Of a DNA stretch of 64,000 bases, positions 11,552 through 20,756 are shown piece after piece. The position numbers and the translations under genes are program-made. This DNA is from Nocardioides sp. zg-1230 (GTDB lineage: Bacteria > Actinomycetota > Actinomycetes > Propionibacteriales > Nocardioidaceae): positions 1,594,835 through 1,658,834 of the forward strand of contig NZ_JABJQZ010000001.1 in the NCBI RefSeq assembly GCF_013155335.1, read 5' to 3'. Below the pieces are notes generated by a model. That model saw only the letters and a program-made list of their open reading frames with translations, was not told where the DNA came from and ran no database searches. Within the stretch, counting starts at the first letter, position 1; each line of letters opens with the position of its first letter.

Positions 11552-12103
11552 GTGGCCCGCTGCCCCTGGGGTGCGGGCGACCCGGTCAACCTCGCCTACC
11601 ACGACACCGAGTGGGGCCTGCGCGTCGACGGCGAGGCCGCCCACCTCGAGCGGCTCACCCTCGAGGCCTTCCAGTCCGGTCTCTCGTGGCGCACGATCCT
11701 CGACAAGCGGGAGAACTTCCGCGCCGCCTTCGGCGGGTTCGAGGCCGACGTGGTCGCGGCGTACGACGAGCGCGACGTGGAGCGGCTGATGGCCGACGCG
11801 GGCATCGTCCGCAACCGCCGCAAGGTCGACGCGGCGATCACCAACGCGCGTGCCACGGTCGCACTGCGCGAGCAGGGCGGGCTGGAGGCCTTCATCTGGT
11901 CCTTCCGTCCCGAGCCCGGTCCGCCGCCGCGCACCACCGTGGACGTGCCCACCACATCGGTGGAGTCGGTGGCGCTGTCGAAGGCGCTCAAGAAGGCGGG
12001 GTTCGCGTTCGTCGGCCCTACGACGATGTACGCCCTCATGGAGGCGGTCGGTCTGGTGGACGACCACCTCGAGGGGTGCCACCGGCGCGGGTGCGCCGGC
12101 TGA
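11552..12103 (+). CDS. tag: DNA-3-methyladenine glycosylase I
   Basis: Base-excision repair enzyme removing 3-methyladenine from DNA. The 183-aa product starts at GTG 11552 as VARCPWG and contains YHDTEWG, the glycosylase core LEAFQSGLSWRTILDKRENF and the C-terminal CHRRGC. The early Cys, the His of YHDTEW and the C-terminal His-x3-Cys match the zinc site known in E. coli Tag. No ATG lies nearby in frame; a CTG at 11516 overlapping the pirin stop is the only close alternative. Length matches the family. Confidence 0.9.
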   Translation: MARCPWGAGDPVNLAYHDTEWGLRVDGEAAHLERLTLEAFQSGLSWRTILDKRENFRAAFGGFEADVVAAYDERDVERLMADAGIVRNRRKVDAAITNARATVALREQGGLEAFIWSFRPEPGPPPRTTVDVPTTSVESVALSKALKKAGFAFVGPTTMYALMEAVGLVDDHLEGCHRRGCAG

Positions 12104-12114
12104 GGCGGTCCGGG

Positions 12115-12846
12115 TCAGGCGGGCTTGCACCACACCGAGACGTGGCTCTCGCTGTCGTTGGTGAAGGGTGCCCCGTGCCAGTCGGCGACACGGCGCTCCA
12201 GCCCCATCCCGCCCAGCTGCGCCATGAGGTCGCACTCGTTCGGCCAGATGTAGCGGAAGTTGCTCTCGCCGTAGGTGACCGTGCCGTCGTCGTGCCGGCG
12301 GTAGTGGTGGGACGTGCCCTGCTGGGTGGTCATGTCGTAGGTGTCGAACCCGACGTGACGCCGCCCGACGTGGAACGGCACCGCGGCCTGGCCGGGTGGG
12401 AAGCGACGGATGCCGGGCACCCAGAGCTCGACCACGAAGCGACCGCCCGGCGCCAGGTGGCGGGCGGCGTTGCGGAAGGTCGCGACCTGCTCGGCCTGGG
12501 TGCGCACGTTGCCGATGCTGTTCCAGACGACGTAGACGAGGCTGAACTCGCCCTCGACGCGGGCCGTGGCCATGTCGCCGACGACCACTGGGAGGTCGGC
12601 CCGCTTGCGGTGGAGCTGGTCGGCCATCGGCTGCGACAGCTCGATGCCGGAGACCGGGACGCCGCGGTCGGCCAGCGGGATGGCCACGCGGCCGGTGCCG
12701 ATGGCCAGCTCGAGGGCGGCGCCGTCCCCGGCGAGCCCGGCCAGGAGGTCGACCGCCGGGTCGAGGACCTCGGGCTCGAACATGAACGCCGAGCTCTCGT
12801 CGTACGTCGTCGCGGTCTCGGCGTCCCAGTGGTCGCTGCTGCTCAT
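12115..12846 (-). CDS. Class I SAM-dependent methyltransferase
   Basis: 243-aa cytosolic Rossmann-fold methyltransferase. The glycine-rich SAM motif is ALELAIGTGRVAIPLA (about residues 45-60), followed by the acidic GIELSQPMADQL, GDMATA, and the post-motif LAPGGRFVVELWVPG. The substrate is not predictable. It converges with tag (11-bp gap) and is divergent from the amidase gene. ATG 12846 gives MSSSDHWDAETATTYDE, a typical N-terminus. Confidence 0.88.
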   Translation of the reverse strand: MSSSDHWDAETATTYDESSAFMFEPEVLDPAVDLLAGLAGDGAALELAIGTGRVAIPLADRGVPVSGIELSQPMADQLHRKRADLPVVVGDMATARVEGEFSLVYVVWNSIGNVRTQAEQVATFRNAARHLAPGGRFVVELWVPGIRRFPPGQAAVPFHVGRRHVGFDTYDMTTQQGTSHHYRRHDDGTVTYGESNFRYIWPNECDLMAQLGGMGLERRVADWHGAPFTNDSESHVSVWCKPA

Positions 12847-12933
12847 GGCGACCACGCTGCCCCACGAGGACCACGGACCACCACCGATTTCACCCCTCCC
12901 GCCGGACCCGGGCAGTCCGTAGGCTGCCCCGCT

Positions 12934-14352
12934 ATGACGCGCGTGCACGCCTTCTCCGCCGGTGACGCCCTGACCGACCTCGATGCCACCGGCCTCGTCG
13001 AGGCCCTGCGCTCCGGACTGGTGTCGGTGCCGGAGGTCGTCGAGGCCGCGATCGCGCGCACCGAGCAGGTCGACGCCGCGCTCGGGGCCGTGGCGTACGC
13101 CGCCTACGACCGCGCCCGCGCTGAGGCCAGGAACCCGCGCGGCGGTTGGTTCGCAGGCGTGCCGACGTTCGTCAAGGACAACGTCGACGTGGCCGGCATG
13201 CCGACCCAGCACGGGTCCGACGCGTTCGTCGGGCAGCCGCAGGCCGCCGACGGGGACTTCGCCCGGATGTACCTCGCCACCGGGCTGATCCCGCTCGGCA
13301 AGACCCAGCTCTCGGAGTTCGGGTTCTCCGGCGCGGCCGACCACGTGCGCCTGGGCCCGGTCCGCTCGCCGTGGAGCCCCGACCACTACGCCGGAGCCTC
13401 GTCCGCCGGCTCCGCCGCCCTCGTCGCGGCCGGTGCCGTGCCCATCGCCCACGCCAACGACGGCGGCGGCTCGATCCGGATCCCGGCGGCGGTCAACGGG
13501 CTCGTGGGCCTCAAGCCCACCCGCGGTCGCCTCGCCCAGGACCGGATGATGCGCGAGATGCCGGTGCGGATCGTCTCCGACGGCGTCCTGACCCGCAGCG
13601 TCCGCGACACCGCCGCGTTCTACCGCGAGGCCGAGAAGGTGTGGCGCAACCCGTACCTCGCTCCGGTGGGCGACGTGACCCGGCCGAGCAAGGCCCGGCT
13701 CCGCGTCGCGGTCGTCACCGAGGGCATCGGCCGCTCCTGCAGCCCGGAGGTGCGCGAGCTCACCCTGCGCACCGCCGCGCTGCTCGAACGGCTCGGCCAC
13801 CACGTCGAGGAGGTCGACAACCCGGTTCCGGCCAGCTTCCCGGAGCACTTCGTCCGGTTCTGGTCGATGCTGGCGCTGGTCGTCGCCCGACGGGGGAAGA
13901 AGGACTACGGCCCGACCTTCGACCCGGCGAAGCTGGACAACCTCACCCTCGGCCTGGCCCGGCACGCCGCGCGCAACCTGCACAAGCAGCCGTTCTCGAT
14001 CGCGGTGCTGCGCGGCTCGCAGCGCCTCGCCGCCCAGCACCGGGCGTCGTACGACGTCACGCTCACCCCGACGCTCGCGACCGAGACGCCACGCGTCGGG
14101 CACCTGCGACCCGACCAGGACTACCACGAGATCATGGGCCGGCTGATGGACTGGGTGGCGTTCACGCCGCTGCAGAACGCGACCGGCGAGCCGGCGATCT
14201 CGCTGCCCCTCGCCACCACCGCCGCCGGGCTCCCGCAGGGGATGATGCTGGGCGCCGGAGCCGGCCGCGAGGCCCGCCTGCTGGGGTTGTCCTACGAGCT
14301 CGAGGAGGCCGTCGGATGGCCCCGGATCCAGGCCGGTCCGGGCGCCGCCTGA
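12934..14352 (+). CDS. Amidase (amidase-signature family)
   Basis: 472-aa serine amidase hydrolysing carboxamides. The Ser-cisSer-Lys triad is visible: Lys in FVKDNVDV, then GASSAGSAALVAAGAVPIAH with the signature serines, and the following GGGSIRIPAAVNGLVGLKPT. The length suits stand-alone amidases. It is not next to gatC or gatB, so a role in Glu-tRNA(Gln) transamidation is unlikely, and the substrate is unknown. ATG 12934 precedes MTRVHAFSAGDAL. Confidence 0.9.
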   Translation: MTRVHAFSAGDALTDLDATGLVEALRSGLVSVPEVVEAAIARTEQVDAALGAVAYAAYDRARAEARNPRGGWFAGVPTFVKDNVDVAGMPTQHGSDAFVGQPQAADGDFARMYLATGLIPLGKTQLSEFGFSGAADHVRLGPVRSPWSPDHYAGASSAGSAALVAAGAVPIAHANDGGGSIRIPAAVNGLVGLKPTRGRLAQDRMMREMPVRIVSDGVLTRSVRDTAAFYREAEKVWRNPYLAPVGDVTRPSKARLRVAVVTEGIGRSCSPEVRELTLRTAALLERLGHHVEEVDNPVPASFPEHFVRFWSMLALVVARRGKKDYGPTFDPAKLDNLTLGLARHAARNLHKQPFSIAVLRGSQRLAAQHRASYDVTLTPTLATETPRVGHLRPDQDYHEIMGRLMDWVAFTPLQNATGEPAISLPLATTAAGLPQGMMLGAGAGREARLLGLSYELEEAVGWPRIQAGPGAA

Positions 14353-14398
14353 GCCGATTTCTCATCGTGGCGGGGCGTGTGTATCGTTCTCCGTCGTT

Positions 14399-14471
14399 GC
14401 CCCTTTAGCTCAGTCGGCAGAGCGTCTCCATGGTAAGGAGAAGGTCTACGGTTCGATTCCGTAAAGGGGCT
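14399..14471 (+). tRNA. tRNA-Thr (anticodon GGT)
   Basis: Complete cloverleaf without encoded CCA: acceptor GCCCCTT/AAGGGGC, D-arm GCTC/GAGC, anticodon arm TCTCC-ATGGTAA-GGAGA giving anticodon GGT, and T-arm TACGG-TTCGATT-CCGTA. Confidence 0.95.
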
Positions 14472-14509
14472 CTGGGTCGGACCTCCCTCCGGGGTCGTCC
14501 GTCCTCCGC

Positions 14510-14586
14510 GGCGGGGTAGCTCAGGTGGTTAGAGCACACGGCTCATAATCGTGGTGTCGCGGGTTCGAGTCCCGCCCCCGCTACCA
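14510..14586 (+). tRNA. tRNA-Met (anticodon CAT), CCA encoded
   Basis: Acceptor GGCGGGG pairs with CCCCGCT (one G-T pair), D-arm GCTC/GAGC, anticodon loop CTCATAA giving CAT, T-arm GCGGG-TTCGAGT-CCCGC, and ACCA at the 3' end. The paired first acceptor position and the position before rpmG fit elongator tRNA-Met rather than the initiator. Confidence 0.93.
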
Positions 14587-14625
14587 CCAAGTCTCCGCCT
14601 CACCCGCAAACCCAAGGATCTCCCA

Positions 14626-14796
14626 ATGGCCAGCAAGAGCTCTGACGTTCGCCCCAAGATCACGCTCGCGTGCACGGAGTGCAAGGAGCGCAACTACATC
14701 ACCAAGAAGAACCGCCGCAACGATCCCGACCGGATCGAGCTGAAGAAGTTCTGCCCGCGCTGCCGCAACCACACGGCCCACCGCGAGACCCGCTGA
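14626..14796 (+). CDS. rpmG: 50S ribosomal protein L33
   Basis: 56-aa basic protein [20 protein letters not shown]... ending [14 protein letters not shown]. The two Cys pairs (CTEC and CPRC) mark the zinc-binding type of L33. The position after tRNA-Thr and tRNA-Met and before hadA-hadB is typical of actinobacteria. A strong terminator hairpin follows. Confidence 0.96.
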   Translation: MASKSSDVRPKITLACTECKERNYITKKNRRNDPDRIELKKFCPRCRNHTAHRETR

Positions 14797-14817
14797 CGCG
14801 TTCTTCCCCGTCGCACC

Positions 14818-14848
14818 GACCCGTCCGAGTCATCGGACGGGTCGTTTG
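14818..14848 (+). terminator. Rho-independent-type terminator after rpmG
   Basis: An 11-bp perfect stem GACCCGTCCGA / TCGGACGGGTC with a GTCA loop, followed by GTTT, lies 21 bp after the rpmG stop. Confidence 0.8.
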
Positions 14849-14965
14849 CGTCTTCGGGCGCGGCTTTCGACGCGCCGTCGCGGCTTCGCCGGCTCAGCCG
14901 CGGGCTTGTTCGACCTCCCGACCCACGCCGTGTGCGACTGCGTCGTACCCGGCTAGGGTCGTGAC

Positions 14966-15382
14966 ATGCCCGTCGACCCCTCCCTGGTGGGGCGCGAGTT
15001 CCCCGCGCCGGCACCGTTGACCGTGACCTCCGAACGGGTCGGCGCATTCGCCGCCGCCGTCGGCCACCCCACTGGGCCCGGCGAGCCCGGTGACGTCGTC
15101 CCGCCGACGTTCCCGATCGTGCTCGCCTTCGACGCCATGCAGGCCTTCCTCGACGCCGAGCGCATCGACCTCCACCGCATCGTCCACGGCGAGCAGCGCT
15201 TCGCCTACACCCGCCCGCTCGCGGTGGGCGACGAGCTCACCGCGACCCTGACCGTGACCGGGCTGCGCCAGATCGGCGGCGCCGACATCATCGCCACCGC
15301 CAGCGAGATCACCGACGCCACCGGCGCGGTCGTCTGCACCGGCAAGGCCACCCTCGTCCACTCCTCCGGAGACGCCTCATGA
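14966..15382 (+). CDS. hadA: (3R)-hydroxyacyl-ACP dehydratase subunit HadA-like (MaoC N-terminal domain)
   Basis: 138-aa hot-dog-fold protein beginning MPVDPSLVGREFPAPAPLTV, with VPPTFPIVLAFDAMQAF and GEQRFAYTRPLAVGDEL. In actinobacteria HadA is the non-catalytic, substrate-holding half of the FAS-II beta-hydroxyacyl-ACP dehydratase. Its stop overlaps the hadB start by 4 bp (ATGA), and murB follows, a common gene order in the phylum. Whether it serves mycolate-like or ordinary fatty acid elongation is not shown by the sequence. Confidence 0.88.
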   Translation: MPVDPSLVGREFPAPAPLTVTSERVGAFAAAVGHPTGPGEPGDVVPPTFPIVLAFDAMQAFLDAERIDLHRIVHGEQRFAYTRPLAVGDELTATLTVTGLRQIGGADIIATASEITDATGAVVCTGKATLVHSSGDAS

Positions 15383-15795
15383 CCACGTCGATGAACGCCG
15401 GTGATGCCCTCGAGCCGAGGACCTTCACGGTCACCCGCGCCGACCTCGTGGCCTACGCCGAGGCGAGCGGCGACCACAACCCGATCCACCAGGACGAGGA
15501 CGTCGCCCGCAGCGTCGGCCTGCCCGGCGTGATCGCCCACGGCATGTACACGCTCGCCCTGGTCGGCCGTGCGGTCGCGGAGTGGACCGGCGGCGCCGAG
15601 GTCGTCGACCTCGGGGCGAAGTTCACCAGCCCCGTCGTCGTACCCGCCGAGGGTGGCGCGGAGGTGGTCGTCGGCGGCACCGTGAAGTCGGTGGCCGACG
15701 GTCTCGTCACGCTCGCGCTCGAGGTGACCTGCGGGGGCCAGAAGGTCCTCGGCATGCCGAAGGCCGTCGTCCGCGAGGCCGCCGTCCGTGCCTGA
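15379..15795 (+). CDS. hadB: (3R)-hydroxyacyl-ACP dehydratase subunit HadB-like (MaoC family)
   Basis: 138-aa catalytic partner of HadA. The hydratase-2 motif is visible as YAEASGDHNPIHQDEDVARS followed by GVIAHGMYTLAL, containing the Asp and His expected to act on the beta-hydroxyacyl substrate. Translational coupling to hadA through ATGA, and overlap of its 3' end with the GTG start of murB, suggest an operon of three genes. Confidence 0.9.
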   Translation: MTTSMNAGDALEPRTFTVTRADLVAYAEASGDHNPIHQDEDVARSVGLPGVIAHGMYTLALVGRAVAEWTGGAEVVDLGAKFTSPVVVPAEGGAEVVVGGTVKSVADGLVTLALEVTCGGQKVLGMPKAVVREAAVRA

Positions 15796-16846
15796 CCTGC
15801 GCGACCACACCACCCTGCGCCTGGGTGGTCCCGGCCGCGCGTGGGTGCGCGCCACCACCGAGGCCGAGCTGGTCGCGGCGGTGGCCGACGCCGACGCCGC
15901 CGGCACGCCCGTCCTGCTGCTGGCGGGCGGCTCCAACCTCGTCGTCGCCGACCAGGGCTTCGACGGCCTGGTCGTCCAGGTCGCGACGACTGGTGTGGAC
16001 GCCGACACCGACACCTGCGACGTGGACGCCCTCGCCCAGTGCGGGGGCGTGGTGCTCACGGTGGCCGCCGGCGAGGACTGGGACGAGCTGGTGGCCCACG
16101 CCGTCGCCCAGGGGTGGGCGGGCATCGAGGCGTTGTCGGGGATCCCCGGCGCCGTCGGCTCGACGCCGATCCAGAACGTCGGCGCCTACGGCCAGGACGT
16201 CTCGCAGACCATTGCCCGCGTCCGCACCTGGGACCGCGTCGACCGCACCCAACGCACCTTCGCCGCCGCCGACTGCGGCTTCGGCTACCGCCACAGTCGC
16301 TTCAAGGCCGAGCCCGGCCGCTACGTCGTGCTCGAGGTGACCTTCCAGCTGCGGCAGGGCGACCTGTCCGAGCCGGTGCAGTACGCCGAGCTGGCGCGCC
16401 GCCTCGGCATCGAGCCCGGGCAGCGGGCCCCGCTCGCCGCGGTGCGCGACGCGGTGCTCGCCCTGCGGGGCGGCAAGGGGATGGTGCTCGACGCCGGCGA
16501 CCACGACACCTGGAGCGCCGGCTCGTTCTTCACCAACCCGTTCCTCACCCCCGAGCAGGCCGCCGCGCTGCCCGACGGCGCTCCCCGCTGGGAGCAGCCC
16601 GACGGCACGGTGAAGTCCAGCGCCGCGTGGCTCATCGAGCACGCCGGCTTCGGCAAGGGCTACGCCAGCGCGGCGGCGGGGGAGCGGGTGCGCCTGTCCA
16701 CCAAGCACACGCTCGCCCTCACCAACCGCGGCGGCGCCACCACCGAGGAGTTGCTCACCCTCGCCCGCGAGGTGCGTGACGGCGTGCGCGAGCGCTTCGG
16801 CGTGACGCTGGTCAACGAGCCCGTGACGGTCGGCTGCTCCCTCTGA
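15788..16846 (+). CDS. murB: UDP-N-acetylmuramate dehydrogenase
   Basis: FAD enzyme reducing UDP-GlcNAc-enolpyruvate to UDP-MurNAc in peptidoglycan synthesis. The 352-aa protein shows HTTLRLGGPGRAWV, the FAD-binding LLAGGSNLVVAD, GIEALSGIPGAVGSTPIQNVGAYGQ, and the active-site segment AGSFFTNPFL carrying the serine expected to act as general acid. GTG 15788 lies within the end of hadB (8-bp overlap). It converges with the adenosine-deaminase-like gene with a 3-bp gap. Confidence 0.95.
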   Translation: MPDLRDHTTLRLGGPGRAWVRATTEAELVAAVADADAAGTPVLLLAGGSNLVVADQGFDGLVVQVATTGVDADTDTCDVDALAQCGGVVLTVAAGEDWDELVAHAVAQGWAGIEALSGIPGAVGSTPIQNVGAYGQDVSQTIARVRTWDRVDRTQRTFAAADCGFGYRHSRFKAEPGRYVVLEVTFQLRQGDLSEPVQYAELARRLGIEPGQRAPLAAVRDAVLALRGGKGMVLDAGDHDTWSAGSFFTNPFLTPEQAAALPDGAPRWEQPDGTVKSSAAWLIEHAGFGKGYASAAAGERVRLSTKHTLALTNRGGATTEELLTLAREVRDGVRERFGVTLVNEPVTVGCSL

Positions 16847-16849
16847 GCG

Positions 16850-17899
16850 TCAGGCCAGCCAGGCGGCGATGTCCTGCTTCGCCGCGGCCAGGACGTCCGA
16901 CGGAGCCTGCGACGCCTCGAACGACATCTCCGCCAGGCGGGCGAGGGTGGCGTCGTCGAGGTCGTGCGCGGCGCGCATCGTGGCGTACTGGCCGGCGAGC
17001 CGGGAGCCGAAGAGCAGCGGGTCGTCGGCACCGAGCGCGACCGTCGCGCCCGCAGCCAGCAGCTGCGGCAGCGGCACCGAGGTGAGGTCGCTGTAGACGC
17101 CGAGCGAGACGTTCGAGACCGGGCAGACCTCGAGCGCGACACCGTCCTGGACGAGCCGGTCGAGGAGCTCGGGGTCCTCGGCGCTGCGTACGCCGTGCCC
17201 GAGGCGGTGGGCGCCGAGACGGTCGAGGCACTGCCGCACGTGGTCCGGCCCGCGCAGCTCGCCGCCGTGCGGCACGAGCAGCAGGCCGGCGCGGTCGGCG
17301 ATCCGGAACGCTCCCTCGAAGTCCTCCGTGCGCCCGCGGCGCTCGTCGTTGGACAGCCCGAACCCGACCACGCCCCGACCGGCGTACTGGCCGGCGAGGC
17401 GCGCCAGCGTGCGGGCGTCGAGCGGGTGGCGCGTGCGGTTGGCCGCGACCACCACCGCCATCCCGAGCCCCGTGCGCTCCGAGGCGTCACGCACGCAGTC
17501 CAGGACGAGGTCGGTGAAGGCGGTGATGCCGCCGAAACGGGCGGCATAGCCGCTGGGGTCGACCTGGATCTCCAGCCAGCGGCTCCCGTCGCGCACGTCG
17601 TCCTCGGCGGCCTCGAGCACCAGGCGGCGTACGTCGTCGGGCGTGCGCAGCACCGAGCGCGCCACGTCGTAGAGGCGCTGGAAGCGGAACCAGCCCTTCT
17701 CGTCGGCCGCGCTCAGCTGCGGCGGCCAGTCCTCGACGAGTGAGTCGGGCAGGGCGATGCCGTCGCGCTCGGCCAGCTCGAGCAGCGTCTCGTGGCGCAT
17801 CGACCCGGTGAAGTGGAGGTGGAGGTGCGCCTTCGGCAGCCGGGACACCTCGCGGCGCGGCCCAGCACCCTCCGACGGCCTCGCCCCCGCACCTGCCAT
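16850..17899 (-). CDS. Adenosine deaminase family protein
   Basis: 349-aa metal-dependent amidohydrolase-fold deaminase. Motifs in order: KAHLHLHFTGSMR (the HxHxxG metal site), VPHGGELRGPDHV (the HxGE catalytic pair), HRLGHGVR, CPVSNVSLGVY, and GADDPLLFGS with the late metal-binding Asp. It probably deaminates adenosine or a related nucleoside or base in purine salvage; exact specificity is uncertain. ATG 17899 (MAGAGARPSEGAG) is used; an upstream in-frame extension is low complexity. Confidence 0.85.
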   Translation of the reverse strand: MAGAGARPSEGAGPRREVSRLPKAHLHLHFTGSMRHETLLELAERDGIALPDSLVEDWPPQLSAADEKGWFRFQRLYDVARSVLRTPDDVRRLVLEAAEDDVRDGSRWLEIQVDPSGYAARFGGITAFTDLVLDCVRDASERTGLGMAVVVAANRTRHPLDARTLARLAGQYAGRGVVGFGLSNDERRGRTEDFEGAFRIADRAGLLLVPHGGELRGPDHVRQCLDRLGAHRLGHGVRSAEDPELLDRLVQDGVALEVCPVSNVSLGVYSDLTSVPLPQLLAAGATVALGADDPLLFGSRLAGQYATMRAAHDLDDATLARLAEMSFEASQAPSDVLAAAKQDIAAWLA

Positions 17900-17954
17900 G
17901 CACGCATCGTAGGGGGACGCCGTGGGCGTCCCGCCGACCGGTGGGGTGCCTCGG

Positions 17955-17985
17955 TTCGACTGGGACTGGGCCCGCCCCGTATGCT
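17955..17985 (+). promoter_or_regulatory. Possible promoter for the tRNA-Trp-secE-nusG unit
   Basis: TTCGAC (17955-17960) and TATGCT (17980-17985) with 19 bases between lie about 65 bp before tRNA-Trp. The spacing is slightly long, so this is only a candidate. Confidence 0.3.
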
Positions 17986-18048
17986 TCCGGATTGGTGGTT
18001 TCGCCACATGCTTCGGCATGCCCCCAGCGATGGGGACGAGACCGCCGG

Positions 18049-18121
18049 AGGGCACTAGCTCAACTGGCAGAGCATCGGTCTCCAAAACCGAAGGTTGGGG
18101 GTTCAAGTCCCTCGTGCCCTG
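18049..18121 (+). tRNA. tRNA-Trp (anticodon CCA)
   Basis: Acceptor AGGGCAC pairs with GTGCCCT, D-arm GCTC/GAGC, anticodon loop CTCCAAA giving CCA, and T-arm GGGGG-TTCAAGT-CCCTC. The position directly before secE-nusG is the usual actinobacterial one. Confidence 0.95.
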
Positions 18122-18160
18122 CGAGGAACACTGCACAGCAACAACGAGAAGGTGGATGAC

Positions 18161-18415
18161 GTGGCTGACGGCAACGCGGTTCAGGACCGGCGCGACTCGC
18201 GCGGCGACGACCGTGGGCGCACCAGCCCCGCCACGTTCCTGCGCCAGGTGGTGGCCGAGCTCCGCAAGGTGGTGTGGCCCACCCAGCAGCAGCTGATCAC
18301 CTACTTCTTCGTCGTGCTGGTCTTCGTCGTCGTGGTGATGGCGCTCGTGACGGTCCTCGACCTGGCTTTCGGAAAGCTGGTCTTCGAGATCTTCGCGGGC
18401 AGCAGCGCCCAGTGA
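18161..18415 (+). CDS. secE: Preprotein translocase subunit SecE
   Basis: 84-aa single-spanning membrane protein of the SecYEG channel. A charged N-terminus (VADGNAVQDRRDSRGDDRGR) is followed by TFLRQVVAELRKVVWPT, the conserved amphipathic segment, and one hydrophobic helix (YFFVVLVFVVVVMALVTVL). GTG 18161 is chosen because GAAGGTGG lies just upstream; GTG 18152 is three codons earlier. It is followed after 50 bp by nusG. Confidence 0.95.
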   Translation: MADGNAVQDRRDSRGDDRGRTSPATFLRQVVAELRKVVWPTQQQLITYFFVVLVFVVVVMALVTVLDLAFGKLVFEIFAGSSAQ

Positions 18416-18465
18416 CGACGGGGGAGACGGTTCCCCGCCCCCAGCTACGAACTACGGAGTGAGAC

Positions 18466-19284
18466 GTGTCTGACAACCATGACGTGGACCAGGTCGACGA
18501 CCAGGTCGAGTCCGTCGACGAGGTGACCCCCGAGGACGCCGACGCCGACGTCGTCGAGGACACCGAGGACGTGACCGACGAGGCCGGCGACGACGCCGCC
18601 GAGGTGTCTGACGAGGACTCTGCCGACGCCGAGGGCGGCGAGGCCGCCCCGGTTGCCGAGGACAACGACCCGCTCGAGGCCTTCCGCCGCGAGCTGTGGG
18701 CCAAGCCTGGCGACTGGTTCGTCGTGCACACCTACTCCGGCATGGAGAAGCGGGTCAAGCACAACCTCGAGAACCGCATCATCTCCCTCAACATGGAGGA
18801 CTACATCCACGAGATCGTGGTCCCCACCGAGGAGGTCGCGGAGATCAAGAACGGCCAGCGCAAGATGGTCACCCGCACCGTCCTCCCCGGCTACGTCCTG
18901 GTCCGCATGGACCTCACCGACGAGTCCTGGTCCGCCGTGCGTCACACGCCGTCCGTCACCGGCTTCGTCGGCCACAGCCACCAGCCCGTGCCGCTGAGCA
19001 TGAGCGAGGTCGAGGACATGCTCGCGCCGGCCGTCGTGGCCGTCGCCGAGGCCGAGGCCGCTGCCTCGGGCGAGAAGGGTGCTGCGACCACGCCCCGCAA
19101 GCCGGTCGAGGTCGCCGACTTCGACGTCTCCGACTCGGTCATGGTGGTCGACGGTCCGTTCGCCACGCTCCACGCGACGATCACCGAGATCAACGCCGAG
19201 TCCCAGCGCGTGAAGGCCCTCGTCGAGATCTTCGGCCGCGAGACGCCGGTCGAGCTCAGCTTCAGCCAGATCCAGAAGGTCTGA
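18466..19284 (+). CDS. nusG: Transcription termination/antitermination protein NusG
   Basis: 272-aa NusG with an acidic N-terminal extension of about 75 residues (rich in Asp, Glu and Val), as in other actinobacteria, then the NGN domain ([47 protein letters not shown]) and a C-terminal KOW domain ([20 protein letters not shown]). A shorter linker of Ala/Glu residues joins the domains. GTG 18466 is preceded by GGAGTGAG. It binds RNA polymerase and couples it to Rho or ribosomes; the ribosomal protein genes follow. Confidence 0.96.
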   Translation: MSDNHDVDQVDDQVESVDEVTPEDADADVVEDTEDVTDEAGDDAAEVSDEDSADAEGGEAAPVAEDNDPLEAFRRELWAKPGDWFVVHTYSGMEKRVKHNLENRIISLNMEDYIHEIVVPTEEVAEIKNGQRKMVTRTVLPGYVLVRMDLTDESWSAVRHTPSVTGFVGHSHQPVPLSMSEVEDMLAPAVVAVAEAEAAASGEKGAATTPRKPVEVADFDVSDSVMVVDGPFATLHATITEINAESQRVKALVEIFGRETPVELSFSQIQKV

Positions 19285-19294
19285 CGATTTCGTC

Positions 19295-19313
19295 CGGGCC
19301 GCCGCGCGGCCCG
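19295..19313 (+). promoter_or_regulatory. Short GC hairpin between nusG and rplK
   Basis: CGGGCCG / CGGCCCG with a 5-base loop and no T tract lies 10 bp after nusG. It could be an attenuator or a processing site. Confidence 0.3.
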
Positions 19314-19387
19314 ACAATGAACGAGCAACAACCCGTGGCAGGGGGCAGGTGCCCTCGTCATGACCACACGAGAGAAAGAAGAAGGCA

Positions 19388-19816
19388 ATGCCTCCCAAGA
19401 AGAAGATCGCCGCACTCGTCAAGGTGCAGCTGCAGGCCGGTTCGGCCACCCCGGCCCCGCCGGTCGGTACGGCGCTCGGCCCGCACGGCGTCAACATCAT
19501 GGACTTCTGCAAGGCCTACAACGCCCAGACCGAGTCCATGCGCGGCAACGTGATCCCCGTCGAGATCACCATCTACGAGGACCGCTCGTTCGACTTCATC
19601 ACCAAGACCCCGCCGGCCGCCGAGCTCATCAAGAAGGCCGCCGGTCTGTCCAAGGGCTCCGGCGTGCCGCACAAGGACAAGGTCGGCAAGCTGACCAAGG
19701 ACCAGGTGCGCGAGATCGCCACCACCAAGCTGCCCGACCTCAACGCCAACGACATCGACGCGGCCATGAAGATCGTCGAGGGCACTGCGCGCTCGATGGG
19801 CGTCACGACCGACTGA
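19388..19816 (+). CDS. rplK: 50S ribosomal protein L11
   Basis: 142-aa protein with the typical start [55 protein letters not shown] and the C-terminal RNA-binding [20 protein letters not shown]. It binds 23S rRNA at the GTPase centre. It is followed by rplA after 62 bp. Confidence 0.98.
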   Translation: MPPKKKIAALVKVQLQAGSATPAPPVGTALGPHGVNIMDFCKAYNAQTESMRGNVIPVEITIYEDRSFDFITKTPPAAELIKKAAGLSKGSGVPHKDKVGKLTKDQVREIATTKLPDLNANDIDAAMKIVEGTARSMGVTTD

Positions 19817-19878
19817 CACGTGGGAGAGCCGCGCTGGCTCGCTAACCACATCCTTCGCACCAGAGAAACGAGAAGACC

Positions 19879-20601
19879 ATGCAGCGCAGCAAGACCTACC
19901 GCGCGGCCGCCGAGACGTTCGACAAGGACGAGCTCTACGCGCCGCTGGCCGCCATCAAGATCGCCAAGGGTGGCTCCAAGAAGAAGTTCGACGAGACCCT
20001 CGACGTCGTCATGCGCCTGGGTGTCGACCCGCGCAAGGCCGACCAGATGGTCCGCGGCACCGTCAACCTCCCGCACGGCACCGGCAAGACCGCCCGTGTC
20101 CTCGTGTTCGCCAACGCCGACAAGGCCGAGGCTGCCCGCGAGGCCGGCGCCGAGTTCGTCGGTGGCGACGAGCTGATCGAGAAGGTGGCCGGTGGCTGGC
20201 TCGACTTCGACGCCGTCGTCGCGACGCCCGACATGATGGGCAAGGTCGGTCGCCTCGGCCGCGTCCTCGGCCCGCGCTCGCTCATGCCCAACCCGAAGAC
20301 CGGCACGGTGACCCCCGACGTCGCCAAGGCCGTCACGGACATCAAGGGCGGCAAGATCGAGTTCCGCGTCGACCGCCACGCCAACCTGCACTTCATCATC
20401 GGCAAGGCGTCCTTCTCCGAGGCCCAGCTCGCGGAGAACTACGCCGCCGCCCTCGAGGAGGTGCTGCGTCTCAAGCCGGCCAGCTCCAAGGGCCGCTACA
20501 TCAAGAAGATCACCGTCTCCACGACGATGGGCCCCGGCATCCAGGTCGACCCCAACCGCGTGAAGAACGTCGCGTCGGAGGACGAGGCCGTCCAGGCCTG
20601 A
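19879..20601 (+). CDS. rplA: 50S ribosomal protein L1
   Basis: 240-aa protein [20 protein letters not shown] with the conserved [39 protein letters not shown] and [11 protein letters not shown]. It forms the L1 stalk and in many bacteria represses its own operon; no regulatory site was identified with confidence here. A long terminator hairpin follows. Confidence 0.98.
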   Translation: MQRSKTYRAAAETFDKDELYAPLAAIKIAKGGSKKKFDETLDVVMRLGVDPRKADQMVRGTVNLPHGTGKTARVLVFANADKAEAAREAGAEFVGGDELIEKVAGGWLDFDAVVATPDMMGKVGRLGRVLGPRSLMPNPKTGTVTPDVAKAVTDIKGGKIEFRVDRHANLHFIIGKASFSEAQLAENYAAALEEVLRLKPASSKGRYIKKITVSTTMGPGIQVDPNRVKNVASEDEAVQA

Positions 20602-20615
20602 TCCACCGCCGCCTG

Positions 20616-20656
20616 ACGGCCCGGTCGCCCCTCGGGGCGGCCGGGCCGTTCTGCTT
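20616..20656 (+). terminator. Terminator after rplA
   Basis: A stem of about 15 bp, ACGGCCCGGTCGCCC against GGGCGGCCGGGCCGT (one G-T pair), with loop CTCG is followed by TCTGCTT, 14 bp after the rplA stop. Confidence 0.8.
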
Positions 20657-20756
20657 CCACGGACCCGGACACCGTTTGGCTGGGGGGCCATCGGGTAGAA
20701 CGTCAGTGGCACACCCGCCGCCGACATCGCCGTACCACTCGTCCCAGGAGACACAC

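Noticed and set aside
18095..18160. Longer SecE start at 18095
   Set aside because: It would begin inside the tRNA-Trp gene; the GTG at 18161 gives a normal SecE N-terminus.
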